Shown here in pieces: positions 18,736 through 27,057 of a DNA stretch of 64,000 nt. Under the pieces are notes generated by a model. That model did no database searches. It was given only the letters and a program-made list of their open reading frames with translations, and was not told where the DNA came from. Each line of letters opens with the position of its first letter. Position 1 is the stretch's first letter. Both the position numbers and the translations under genes were made by a program. Source of the DNA: GAS368 sp965227745 (lineage in GTDB: Bacteria; Verrucomicrobiota; Verrucomicrobiia; Opitutales; Opitutaceae); contig OZ245769.1 in the NCBI GenBank assembly GCA_965227745.1, positions 6,448,001 through 6,512,000 of the forward strand. Reading direction: 5' to 3'.

Positions 18736-19725
18736 ATGCCAGACGCAGTCTCATCCAACCTGGGCACCAACAAACCGTTTTCGCCGGCTCCCAAGCCTTT
18801 CGCCCCTGAGGACGAGACCGCCCTGCGTGAAGCGTTGAAGCGGTGCTCCCCCTCCGCCTTCGAGTCGGCCGTCCAATTTCGTAAGACTGGTAATCCTGAG
18901 CATGTTCCGGCAGTGGTGATCGGTGTGATCGAGCGCTTCGTTGAGCCTGATCTCCGCATCAAATTGAAGGACGCGGACGACGATCTGCGCCTGATCGACG
19001 ACCTCGGCATCGATTCCCTGACCATGATGGAAATCGTCATCCTCGTGGAGGATGTCCTCCAGATGACCATCAATAACGACGAACTGCGTAACCTCCGCAC
19101 CGTCGGCGATGTTAAGACCTTCATCGATTGTAAGATTCGGGGCCTGCCGCTCCCGAAGCCGACTAAATTCATCCCGATCGAGCACATCGGTGCGGTGATG
19201 CCCATTCAGCCTCCGTTTCTGTTCCTGAATGAGGCTTCGGTCAGCTCCACGGCGGCTAACGGTAAGTACAAGATTTCGGGTCAGGAATTCTTCCTACAGG
19301 GCCACTTTAAGGACAATCCCGTGATGCCCGCCTCGATCATGCTCGAGGCCTTGGGGCAGCTCGCGGTCCTTTACCTCCTCGAGGGTGCTCCCACGGAGCC
19401 GGGTAAGGTCGTGAGCCCGCAGACCATTTTCTTCACTGGGTGTGAGGGCGTTCGAGCCCACCGCATCTGCCGCCCCGGTGATATTCTCACCCTTTCGATC
19501 AAGCCGAAGCGCATGAAGATGCCGCTGGCCACGTTTGAGGGCTCCATCCGGGTCGGTTCGGAAAAGGCCGTCATTGTCGAGGAAGTCACGCTCACCTTCG
19601 GCATCGTCGATGCCGTGGATGCTCCCGTGCCGATTAATCCGATCACCTCCCCGAGCAGCCCCGTGGTCGCCGAGACCCCGGCGGCCGCTGTCACGCCGCC
19701 TCTGCGCGTGGCGATTAATGCCTAA
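18736..19725 (+). CDS. Acyl carrier protein / 3-hydroxyacyl-ACP dehydratase fusion
   Basis: A 329-residue two-domain protein. An N-terminal segment (about 25-135) is an acyl carrier domain with the phosphopantetheine serine S94 in DDLGIDSLTMMEI. Residues about 150-292 are a FabZ-type hotdog with QGHFKDNPVMPASIMLEALGQ, in which H190 and E204 are the catalytic pair; Glu marks FabZ rather than FabA, which has Asp. A Pro/Ala tail ends it. The ATG at 18736 is chosen because the 20 residues before it are unconserved. It is followed by a terminator and then by a ketosynthase on the same strand, so it probably supplies both the carrier and the dehydration step for a dedicated acyl-chain system distinct from housekeeping FAS II. 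Confidence 0.88.
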   Translation: MPDAVSSNLGTNKPFSPAPKPFAPEDETALREALKRCSPSAFESAVQFRKTGNPEHVPAVVIGVIERFVEPDLRIKLKDADDDLRLIDDLGIDSLTMMEIVILVEDVLQMTINNDELRNLRTVGDVKTFIDCKIRGLPLPKPTKFIPIEHIGAVMPIQPPFLFLNEASVSSTAANGKYKISGQEFFLQGHFKDNPVMPASIMLEALGQLAVLYLLEGAPTEPGKVVSPQTIFFTGCEGVRAHRICRPGDILTLSIKPKRMKMPLATFEGSIRVGSEKAVIVEEVTLTFGIVDAVDAPVPINPITSPSSPVVAETPAAAVTPPLRVAINA

Positions 19726-19767
19726 GGGTGGTTTCCGCTCGCTGGCTTCGATCGACATAAAAATTCA

Positions 19768-19799
19768 CGGCGATCCTGCGGGGTCGCCTTGTTTGTTTT
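19768..19799 (+). terminator. Probable rho-independent terminator after the ACP-dehydratase gene
   Basis: Eight base pairs (ggcgatcc / ggggtcgcc, one G-T wobble) with a 4-nt loop, followed by ttgtttgttttt, 43 bp after the stop codon. It suggests the downstream ketosynthase has its own promoter or depends on partial read-through. Confidence 0.65.
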
Positions 19800-19914
19800 T
19801 GGGGTAGGGTGTCCTCCCGCGTTGACCGGGCCGCGCGAACCACCTTTGCTTCGCCTCCCGGTTGGCGCACCTCCGTTTGGCGGGCGTGTCCAACTGGCGC
19901 TCTCAAAACCTCGC

Positions 19915-21177
19915 ATGCCCAGAGTTTTCATTACCGGACTAGGCTTTGTCACCAGCATCGGCAACGATGCGGCTACCGTTACGCGTAACCTCCGGGAGCT
20001 GCGCCACGGTTTCGAGGTCTACCCGCCGTTTCAGAAGCCCGAGATCCCGGTCAAAGTGATCGGCACGATCAAGGGTTTCACCACCGACTCCACCGACCAG
20101 GAGGACTGGACCTTTCCCTCCGCTTACAAGATCAAGCGCGAGCTCCTGCGCACGATGGCGCCGAATGGTCTTTTCGCCCACTGCTCGATGATTCAGGCCG
20201 TGGCCGACGCGAAGCTCACCGAGGCGGAGGTGTCGAATCCCGAGACTGGTCTTTACGCCGCGTCCGCCGGGTCGCCCTATCTCCTGCATTATCACAACGA
20301 CCGGCTCAATAAGCTCGGTGTGATGCGGTGCTCGCCGCTCGGCATCGTGGCCTCGATCGCCGGTACGCTCAATTTCAACCTCATCGCGGCTTTCAAGATT
20401 CAGGGCAGTTCCTGTGGGTTCTCCTCGGCGTGCGCTTCCTCCGCCCACGCGCTCGGCTTCGCCCTCGATGACCTCAAGCTCGGCCGCCAAAAGCGCATGT
20501 TCGTCGTCGGGGCGGAGGACGGCAACGTGGACGCGATTTTGCCCTTTGCTGGCATGCGAACGCTTTCGCTCCAGACCGATCCAAATATTTCCTCCCGCCC
20601 CTTCGATGCGGCCCGCGATGGCTTCGTCGGCACCGGTGGAGGTGTGTCGCTCGTGCTCGAAACGGAAGACGAAGTGATCCGCCGCGGCGTGAAGCCGTAC
20701 GCCGAGGTCCTCGGCTGGGGCCAGGCCTCCGACGGCTGGAACGTCGCGATCTCCCACCCCGAAGGCAGCGGCTCCGCTGCGGCGATGACGCTTGCGCTCA
20801 AGGCGAGCGGGATCACGCCGGCGGACGTCGACTACGTCAACGCGCACGCGACCTCCACGCAGATCGGCGACGTCTCCGAGGCCCGCGCCCTCAAATCGGT
20901 TTTCAAAAACTCTACCACGCCTCCGGCGGTGAGCAGCACCAAGGCCCTGACCGGCCACGGTCTTTCCCTCGCTGGCGCGATGGAGAGCGCGTTCTGCGCG
21001 CTCGCGCTCCGCGATGGCTTTATCCCCGGCAACGCCCACCTCACAAAGGTCGATCCCGAATGCGAAGGCCTCAACCTGCCGCGCACGACTGAAAATAAAC
21101 AGGCCAACATTGTCGTTAAGAACAGCAGCGGCTTCGGCGGCGCGAATGTCGCCCTCGTCTTTAAGCGAGTAGCCTAA
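19915..21177 (+). CDS. Beta-ketoacyl-ACP synthase (KAS II/FabF-like)
   Basis: A 420-residue condensing enzyme with the full Cys-His-His triad: C173 in SSACASSAHA, H311 in NAHATSTQIGD and H348 in STKALTGHGLSLAGA. The Gly-rich C-terminus SSGFGGANVALVF is also present. The ATG at 19915 (MPRVFITGLGFVTSIG) matches the family start; a longer frame to 19789 does not. The segment around 60-90 differs from housekeeping FabF (KRELLRTMAPNG), so it is probably a specialised KAS. It lies 4 bp upstream of the SDR gene and is likely co-translated with it. It probably extends the chain carried by the upstream ACP fusion. Confidence 0.92.
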   Translation: MPRVFITGLGFVTSIGNDAATVTRNLRELRHGFEVYPPFQKPEIPVKVIGTIKGFTTDSTDQEDWTFPSAYKIKRELLRTMAPNGLFAHCSMIQAVADAKLTEAEVSNPETGLYAASAGSPYLLHYHNDRLNKLGVMRCSPLGIVASIAGTLNFNLIAAFKIQGSSCGFSSACASSAHALGFALDDLKLGRQKRMFVVGAEDGNVDAILPFAGMRTLSLQTDPNISSRPFDAARDGFVGTGGGVSLVLETEDEVIRRGVKPYAEVLGWGQASDGWNVAISHPEGSGSAAAMTLALKASGITPADVDYVNAHATSTQIGDVSEARALKSVFKNSTTPPAVSSTKALTGHGLSLAGAMESAFCALALRDGFIPGNAHLTKVDPECEGLNLPRTTENKQANIVVKNSSGFGGANVALVFKRVA

Positions 21178-21181
21178 CCCC

Positions 21182-22024
21182 GTGGCCGCCTCCCGCGTCT
21201 CCGATCTTCACCGCACGGCGTTTATCACCGGTGCGAGCACTGGCTTGGGCAAAGCCTTTGCCGAGATGCTGCTCGCCGATGGGGTGCGCGTGTGGGGCAC
21301 GGCACGCGACGCCGCCCGCCTCGAGCCGCTCGTTTCGCGCTATCCCGCTCTCTTCACCCCCGTGGTGCTCGACTTGCGCGATGGAGCGCGAGCCGAGGCG
21401 ATCTTCCGCGATGCCGATCGCGGCGCCGGTGGTTTTGGGATCGTGATTAATAACGCGGGCTATGGCGCCTTCGGCGAATTCACCGCGACCGATTTTACGG
21501 TGTGGGCGGATCAGCTTCAGGTGATGCTCGTCAATACCGCGCGCCTCACGCACGCCGCGCTCGGCGGCATGCTCGCGCGCGGCCGCGGGACGCTCGTCAA
21601 TATCTCGTCGCTCGCGGCCGAATTTCCCCTCCCTTTTCAGGCGGCATACAATATGGCCAAGTCCGGCCTCTCCGCGCTTAATGAAAGCCTCATGATGGAG
21701 GTTTCGGGCACGCCGGTTGTCATTCTGGACGTGCGACCGGGCGACTATCGCACCGACTTCGAAGGCTCTGTCCTTCGGCCCAAGTCGGTGACGGGGCCGA
21801 CCCCGCGCATGACCCGAGCATGGACAGCATTCTCCGCGATGATGGAATCAGGCCCGTCGCCCACGCACGCCGCGGCGGCTCTCCGCCGCGCCCTGTTGCG
21901 CAACCGCACCGGCACGGTTCGCGTGGGCCGTTTCTTCCAAGCGGTGATCGCGCCCTTTCTTGCGCGCTTCGGTTCGCTGGCGCTGAAGCGCCGGATCCAA
22001 GCGTCGTACTTCAACGTCACCTGA
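21182..22024 (+). CDS. Short-chain dehydrogenase/reductase (SDR)
   Basis: A 280-residue classical SDR with TGASTGLG (16-23) for NAD(P), NNAG (90-93), the catalytic Ser in NISSLAA (142-143), Y156 and K160 in YNMAK. It starts at GTG 21182, four bases after the ketosynthase stop. In this context it may reduce a 3-keto group, either on an acyl-ACP (FabG-like) or on a 3-ketosphinganine-like product; the longer C-terminus (ending about residue 280, with a hydrophobic segment VIAPFLARFGSLALK) is more like the membrane-associated 3-ketodihydrosphingosine reductase group than FabG. Which substrate it uses is inference. Confidence 0.88.
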   Translation: MAASRVSDLHRTAFITGASTGLGKAFAEMLLADGVRVWGTARDAARLEPLVSRYPALFTPVVLDLRDGARAEAIFRDADRGAGGFGIVINNAGYGAFGEFTATDFTVWADQLQVMLVNTARLTHAALGGMLARGRGTLVNISSLAAEFPLPFQAAYNMAKSGLSALNESLMMEVSGTPVVILDVRPGDYRTDFEGSVLRPKSVTGPTPRMTRAWTAFSAMMESGPSPTHAAAALRRALLRNRTGTVRVGRFFQAVIAPFLARFGSLALKRRIQASYFNVT

Positions 22025-22029
22025 CCCGA

Positions 22030-23295
22030 ATGTCCAAGGTTCGCATCCTCGTCCTCACATCCAGCACCGGCGGCGGTCACGACGCGCGCGCCGAGGCGTT
22101 TGCGGAGTGGTGCTTCCAACTTTACCGGCACGACGTCGATGTGCGCATCGAGCAGATGCTCGAGAAATCCTCGGTCGTGAATCGCACTGGCGTAAATCTC
22201 TACAACAGCATCCAGCGTCTCGCGCCTTGGGTCCACAAGGTCTTCTACGCCGTCATCGAGGTGCTGAGCTGGCTCAATCGCCGCGACGTCACCTTTGGCG
22301 CAGCCTACTACCTCAAGGTGCTGCACGAGTACAAACCGCACCTCGTCTTCAGTGTCCACGACTGCCTGAACCGTGGCTATTTCCAACTCGCCCGCCAGGA
22401 ACTCGGGGCCGAGAATGTGCGCTGCGCGACCTACTGCGGGGAATTTTCCGGCGGCTGGGGCTATTCCCGCAACTGGATCGAGCCCACCGTCGACCGTTAT
22501 TTCTCCCGCACCCCGACCGCCGCCGACTACGCGATCAAGTGCGGCGTCACCCCGGCCAAGTCCCGCGTGCGCGGTTACCTCATGCGCCCACGCGCGCATC
22601 TCGAAGTGCTGAGCCCGGTGGATCGCCGCGTGTTCTTGTCGAAGCGACTCGGCCTGAGCGCGGATAAATTCACGGTGTTTCTCGCCACGGGCGGCAACGG
22701 CGCGAACAACCATTTCGACCTCTTGCCTGCCCTCGTGAAATATGCCGACCGCGTGCAAGCCATCGTGATCTGTGGGAAAAACAAAGAGACCTACAACGAC
22801 TTGATCCATTGGCGCGCGCTGCACCCCGAGTTCGAATGCCACGTCGAGGGCTACTCCGAGATCGTGCATCTCTACATGCAGGTGAGCGAAGCGATCGTGA
22901 CGCGTGGCGGCACGACGACCTGCGCGAAGGCCCTGCACTTCAGGTGCCCGATCATCTTCAACGCCTTCGGCGGTATCATGCCGCAGGAAGAGCTGACGTG
23001 GAAATTTTTCCGCAACGGTGGCGCGTCCGAAAAAATCGAGGACGCCTCGGACTTCGCCCGCCTCATCGATCGCTGGATGGAGACGCCCGCGACCTACACC
23101 CGCCAGCGCGAGAATTTCCTCAAGCTCCGCTACGAAGAGGATCCGACCATTCTCATCGAGGAACTCGTCGACCTCGGCAATGAAGTCGCCGGCGCCAAGC
23201 TGAAGCGCCTCCCATTTCCCCCGCCGAATACCAATGGCCACGGAAACGGCAACGGCCACAGCAACGGGAACGGCGCAAAGCCCTCCGTGGTGTAA
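22030..23295 (+). CDS. MGDG synthase-like glycosyltransferase (GT28 type)
   Basis: A 421-residue GT-B enzyme whose N-terminus LVLTSSTGGGHDARAEAF matches the MGDG_synth domain, where S-x-GGGH marks lipid galactosyl/glucosyl transferases related to MurG. The C-terminal domain has VFLATGGNGANNHFDLLP and VTRGGTTTCAKALHFRCP, the nucleotide-sugar site. The acceptor in this family is a membrane lipid such as diacylglycerol. The ATG at 22030 follows the SDR stop by 5 bp. The last 30 residues are a low-complexity tail of Asn, Gly and His (NTNGHGNGNGHSNGNG). This enzyme is the best evidence that the cluster makes a glycolipid. Confidence 0.88.
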   Translation: MSKVRILVLTSSTGGGHDARAEAFAEWCFQLYRHDVDVRIEQMLEKSSVVNRTGVNLYNSIQRLAPWVHKVFYAVIEVLSWLNRRDVTFGAAYYLKVLHEYKPHLVFSVHDCLNRGYFQLARQELGAENVRCATYCGEFSGGWGYSRNWIEPTVDRYFSRTPTAADYAIKCGVTPAKSRVRGYLMRPRAHLEVLSPVDRRVFLSKRLGLSADKFTVFLATGGNGANNHFDLLPALVKYADRVQAIVICGKNKETYNDLIHWRALHPEFECHVEGYSEIVHLYMQVSEAIVTRGGTTTCAKALHFRCPIIFNAFGGIMPQEELTWKFFRNGGASEKIEDASDFARLIDRWMETPATYTRQRENFLKLRYEEDPTILIEELVDLGNEVAGAKLKRLPFPPPNTNGHGNGNGHSNGNGAKPSVV

Positions 23296-23392
23296 TCGTA
23301 GATGCTTTGCACTCCCCGCGCGTGAGGTGGTGAATATCTTTGCCGCAATCCGCTTGGCCCGGGTGCTTCGCCTTCTCTAATTTCCTGCCATC

Positions 23393-24604
23393 TTGTCGAC
23401 TGAAGCGCCCGCCATCGCCTATCTCTTTACGACGTTCCCGAAATCCACGGAGACGTTTTTGCAGCGTGAGATCATCGCGATGCGCGCCCACGGGGTTAAC
23501 TTGCGGCTCTATTCGCTCTGGGGTGGTGGTGGCAGTTTTCGCGGCATCCCCGTCACGCGATTCAGCATGTGGCGGCTGCTCACGCTGCCGTGGATGATTC
23601 CGTACGAGGCATCGCGTCGGCCCGAGGTGCTCAAGCAACTCCTGCGCGGACTCTTTCATCGCCGCGCGCCGTCCTGGCTCAATTTTTGGGAAAACATGCT
23701 GGGTGCCGGGTTCGCCTGCATCTTCGCGGGATCGTTTCGCAAAAATCCCCCGGCGCTGATTCACGCCGCGTGGGGTGGGGCGCCGGCGACTGCCGCGTGG
23801 CTCCTCTGGCGGCTCGACGGTCATCGCTTCAGTGCGGCGGCGCACGCGTACGATATTTACGAACACGGCGGCGATTGGTGGCTCAATGAGAAGCTCGAGC
23901 ACGCGCTCTTCATCCACACGTCCACCGAGATGGGACGTCGCGCGCTGATGGCTCGCGGGCTCGACGGGAAAAAGATCTTCTGCATTCGCCGCGGCCTGGA
24001 TCGACTGCCGACCTTCAAGCCCCTGCGCGCCTCGCGCACGCCGCTGCGGCTCGTGTGTGTCGCGCGTCTCGTCGAAAAGAAGGGCCTCGATCACCAGTTG
24101 CGCATTTACGCGGCCCTGCGCGCGGCGGGTGTGGCCTTTGAGGCTCGTATCGTGGGCGAGGGCCCGCTGCTGCAGGAGTTGGAGAAACTCGCCGGCCACC
24201 TCGGCGTCGCGGCCCAGGTGACTTTCACCGGCCACCTGCCGCAGCACGAGGTTTGGAACCAACTCGATTGGGCCGATGTGCTGCTCCACACCGGGGTGAT
24301 CGCCCCGAGCGGCGACCGCGACGGCTTGCCGAATGTAATTCCCGAGGCGATGTCAGTCGGTGTGATGGTCATGACCTCGCCCGCGGCGGCCACGACGGAG
24401 GCGGTGACTCCCGGGGTGTCCGGCATCGTGGCCGAGGTGGATGCGCCGGAAGAGTGGGTGAGCGGTCTCAAGCGGCTCTCGACCGACGATGCCCTGGCCG
24501 AGAAACTTCGGCTCGCGGCGCGAGACTGGGTGGAGGATAACTTCAATGCCCACCGCAACGCCGAGCGCGTGCTCACGCAATTTCGGCGGGCGATTGCCCC
24601 ATGA
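23393..24604 (+). CDS. Glycosyltransferase, family 4
   Basis: A 403-residue GT4 protein beginning at a TTG (23393); the conserved opening IAYLFTTFPKSTETFLQREI starts eight residues later, and the first in-frame ATG would remove it. The C-terminal half has RLVCVARLVEKKGLDHQLR, RIVGEGPLLQELEKLA and the donor motif DRDGLPNVIPEAMSVGVMV. This subfamily (colanic acid/exopolysaccharide type GT4) usually adds hexoses to a lipid-linked chain. Its stop overlaps the ATG of the next GT4 gene (ATGA), so the two are coupled. Confidence 0.9.
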   Translation: MSTEAPAIAYLFTTFPKSTETFLQREIIAMRAHGVNLRLYSLWGGGGSFRGIPVTRFSMWRLLTLPWMIPYEASRRPEVLKQLLRGLFHRRAPSWLNFWENMLGAGFACIFAGSFRKNPPALIHAAWGGAPATAAWLLWRLDGHRFSAAAHAYDIYEHGGDWWLNEKLEHALFIHTSTEMGRRALMARGLDGKKIFCIRRGLDRLPTFKPLRASRTPLRLVCVARLVEKKGLDHQLRIYAALRAAGVAFEARIVGEGPLLQELEKLAGHLGVAAQVTFTGHLPQHEVWNQLDWADVLLHTGVIAPSGDRDGLPNVIPEAMSVGVMVMTSPAAATTEAVTPGVSGIVAEVDAPEEWVSGLKRLSTDDALAEKLRLAARDWVEDNFNAHRNAERVLTQFRRAIAP

Positions 24605-25641
24605 TTTTTTTCGACGTCACCAAGGCTGGCGGTGCCGGCCACCGCTCCGGCCTGATGCGGGTGAGCGCGCGTCTCGCCGACGGGCTTCGCGGGATGACGA
24701 CCGAGGTGCGCTGGGGGACGTGGAAAAACGCCGAGGCCAAAGCCGAGGATTGGTTTTTCACCGGCGAGCTATTTTCAGAAGACGAGCGGCCGGGATTAAC
24801 GGCGTTTTTGGCAAACCCGCCATGTCGCACCGCGGCGATCTTTCACGATGCCATCCCCCTGAAATTTCCGCACACCACTTGGCCGCAGAGTGTGGCGCGT
24901 CATCCGGGTTACATGAAACTCCTCGCGCGCTTCACGCGCGTCTGGGCGGTCTCGGAAGCGAGTCGCGATGAACTGCTGGGCTTCTGGCGCTGGCAAGGCG
25001 TGACGAAGGTCCCGCCGGTGGAGGTGCTGGCGCTGGGCGCTGATTTTACGGGTGCCCCGCGCATCACGAAACGCGCGAGCGCAGCGACCTCCAGCCTGCT
25101 TTGCGTGGGGATCGTCGAGCCGCGAAAGAACCAGATGTTTGCCCTCGATGTCTGTGAAGACCTCTGGGCGGAGGGGCTGACCTTTGACTTTCACATCGTG
25201 GGCCGGGTGAACCCGCATTTTGGCAAGCCGATCGTGGCGCGCATCAAGTCGCTGCAACGCCGGTTCCCGGGCCTGAAATTCCACGAAGCCCCGGGCGACG
25301 CCGCAGTCGTCGCGCTCTATGCCGCGGCGCGCGCCACCGTTTTTCCCACGACGGCCGAAGGTTGTGGCCTGCCGCTCCTCGAATCGCTTTGGATGGGCGT
25401 GCCCTGCGTGTGCAGCGATCTCCCCGTGCTGCGCGAAAACACTTCGGGCGGGGGCTGCCTGCCAGTCGCGCTCAACGACCGCGCCGCGTGGAAAGCCACG
25501 CTCCGCCGCGTGCTCACGGAAAACTCGATGCACGCCATTCTGACGTCCGAGGCCACCACGCGGGCGCTACCGACCTGGGCAGCCACCGCGCAAACGGTGC
25601 GACAGGCCTTGGCGGTCGGCGGCACGAATCCGCCGTGGTAG
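24601..25641 (+). CDS. Glycosyltransferase, family 4 (short form)
   Basis: A 346-residue protein of the GT4 group with an abbreviated N-terminal domain: RTAAIFHDAIPLKFP and WAVSEASRDELLGFWRW. The donor domain has LLCVGIVEPRKNQMFALD and TTAEGCGLPLLESLWMGVP. It closely resembles the glycosyltransferase at 27058-28248 on the opposite strand (both keep FHDAI.LKFP and WRW.GVT..PP), so the two are paralogues. It is coupled to the preceding GT4 by an ATGA overlap and ends just before a REP pair. Confidence 0.9.
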   Translation: MIFFDVTKAGGAGHRSGLMRVSARLADGLRGMTTEVRWGTWKNAEAKAEDWFFTGELFSEDERPGLTAFLANPPCRTAAIFHDAIPLKFPHTTWPQSVARHPGYMKLLARFTRVWAVSEASRDELLGFWRWQGVTKVPPVEVLALGADFTGAPRITKRASAATSSLLCVGIVEPRKNQMFALDVCEDLWAEGLTFDFHIVGRVNPHFGKPIVARIKSLQRRFPGLKFHEAPGDAAVVALYAAARATVFPTTAEGCGLPLLESLWMGVPCVCSDLPVLRENTSGGGCLPVALNDRAAWKATLRRVLTENSMHAILTSEATTRALPTWAATAQTVRQALAVGGTNPPW

Positions 25642-25646
25642 GGTAG

Positions 25647-25717
25647 GGCGGGTTATCCTTAACCCGCCTCCTCAGTCGTTACGAAAGTCTAGAGCGGCGC
25701 GTTAAGGATAACGCGCC
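25647..25717. repeat. REP-like pair in inverted orientation (BIME-like)
   Basis: Two palindromes: 25647-25668 (ggcgggtta, loop tcct) and 25696-25717 (ggcgcgtta, loop agga). The second, read on the other strand, is nearly identical to the first (20 of 22). They sit between converging genes and may act as a bidirectional terminator or mRNA stabiliser. Confidence 0.85.
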
Positions 25718-25759
25718 CTCCCATAAAACTTCTGAAGGACGGGCGCCCGGCGTCTGCGC

Positions 25760-26956
25760 TCAGAGCTTCTTCACCGCATACGCCATCGCGTCGTGGATTT
25801 TTTCGAGCTGTTCTTCCGTGTGCATCGCGGAGATCGCGGTGCGGATGAGATCCTTGCCGGCCGGGACCGCGGGGGCGATCGACATGACGGTGAAGACGCC
25901 TTTGTCTAGCAGGGCCTTCCAGAAAGGGTACACGCGCTCCTTCGAGCCGAGGACGATCGGCACCGCGGGGGTCTCGCTCTCCCACGTGTCGAGGCCGAGG
26001 GACTTGAGCATGGCGCGATATTTCTTGGTGTTGGACCACAGGCGCTCGAGATGCTGTGGCTCGCTCTGCATCAATTCGAGCGAGGCCTGCGCGCACGCGG
26101 CCTGACTCGGACTGATGGCGGCGGAGAAAACGGTCTGCTTGGAATTGGTGCGGAGATATTCGATGACCTCGCGGGAGGCCGCGACGAAGCCGCCGGTGCT
26201 CGCGAGCGATTTCGACATGCTGCCGCAGATGACGTCGACCTTGTCGTTCAGCCCGAAGTGATCGACCGTGCCGCGACCCTGCCGGCCTAGGACACCGAAG
26301 CCGTGGGCATCGTCGAGGACGGTGAAGCAGCCGTGCGAGTCGGCGATGTCGGCGATCTCTGGCAGGCGCGCGATGTGACCCTCCATCGAGTACACACCCT
26401 CGAGCACGAGCATCTTGGCCGCGTCAGAATTGGTGGCCGCGATGACTTCGCGCAGGTCATCGGGATTGTTGTGCGAGAAACGTTCCACCGTGGCCATCGA
26501 GAGACGGATGCCGTCCCACAGGCAGGAGTGGATGTTTTTGTCGGCGAGGATGACGTCACCCTTTTGGGCAAATGACGCGACGCTCGACAGGCAGGAAATA
26601 TAACCGGCGACACTGATGTGGCAGGCCTCGCGGTTCAAGAAAGCGGCCAGGCGCTCCTCGAGCTCGATGTGGAAAGTGCGCGAGCCATTGGAGATGCGGG
26701 CACCGGTCGTGCTCGTGCCCCATTTCAGCAGGGCGGCGCGCCCGGCCTCGATGACCTTGGGGTGAAACGAGAGCCCGAGGTAATCATTGCTCGAAAGCAT
26801 GACCATGTCGTGCCCGTTGAGCTTCACCGAGGTGCCCTTTTGGGCCTCCATGGCGTGATAAAAAGGCGCGTATTTGAGACGCATTTTTGTCGCGTAATCG
26901 TCGCGACAGCGCGCCAGCAGACCCTTTTTGTTTTTGCCGAAGAATGGTAACGCCAT
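25760..26956 (-). CDS. Alpha-oxoamine synthase (serine palmitoyltransferase/AONS/KBL family)
   Basis: PLP enzymes of this family condense an amino acid with an acyl thioester and release CO2. The 398-residue protein from ATG 26956 has LSSNDYLGLSFHPKV, GARISNGSRTFHIELE, H143 in DKNIHSCLWDG, the cofactor Asp/His in DDAHGFGVLG (D216, H218) and the Schiff-base K249 in GSMSKSLASTGGF. The SKSLASTGGF form resembles serine palmitoyltransferases more than KBL or BioF, but the substrates cannot be fixed from sequence. It converges on the lipid-like block and has no biotin genes nearby. I infer a link with that block. Confidence 0.85.
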   Translation of the reverse strand: MALPFFGKNKKGLLARCRDDYATKMRLKYAPFYHAMEAQKGTSVKLNGHDMVMLSSNDYLGLSFHPKVIEAGRAALLKWGTSTTGARISNGSRTFHIELEERLAAFLNREACHISVAGYISCLSSVASFAQKGDVILADKNIHSCLWDGIRLSMATVERFSHNNPDDLREVIAATNSDAAKMLVLEGVYSMEGHIARLPEIADIADSHGCFTVLDDAHGFGVLGRQGRGTVDHFGLNDKVDVICGSMSKSLASTGGFVAASREVIEYLRTNSKQTVFSAAISPSQAACAQASLELMQSEPQHLERLWSNTKKYRAMLKSLGLDTWESETPAVPIVLGSKERVYPFWKALLDKGVFTVMSIAPAVPAGKDLIRTAISAMHTEEQLEKIHDAMAYAVKKL

Positions 26957-27057
26957 GTGGGTTGGGAAGGTTGGGTCCGCCCCGTGGGATTGGCAAACGG
27001 AAAGGCGGTTTCCGTGCCCGATGCGGTAGTGCGGGCGATTTGCGACGGCTCCGATTC

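Noticed and set aside
21745..23259. Open frame of about 504 codons opposite the SDR and MGDG-synthase-like genes
   Set aside because: It crosses two real genes with clear motifs on the other strand and shows none of its own.
25760..26956. Naming the oxoamine synthase bioF or kbl
   Set aside because: No biotin or threonine-degradation genes are adjacent, and the Lys motif SKSLASTGGF does not clearly favour either.
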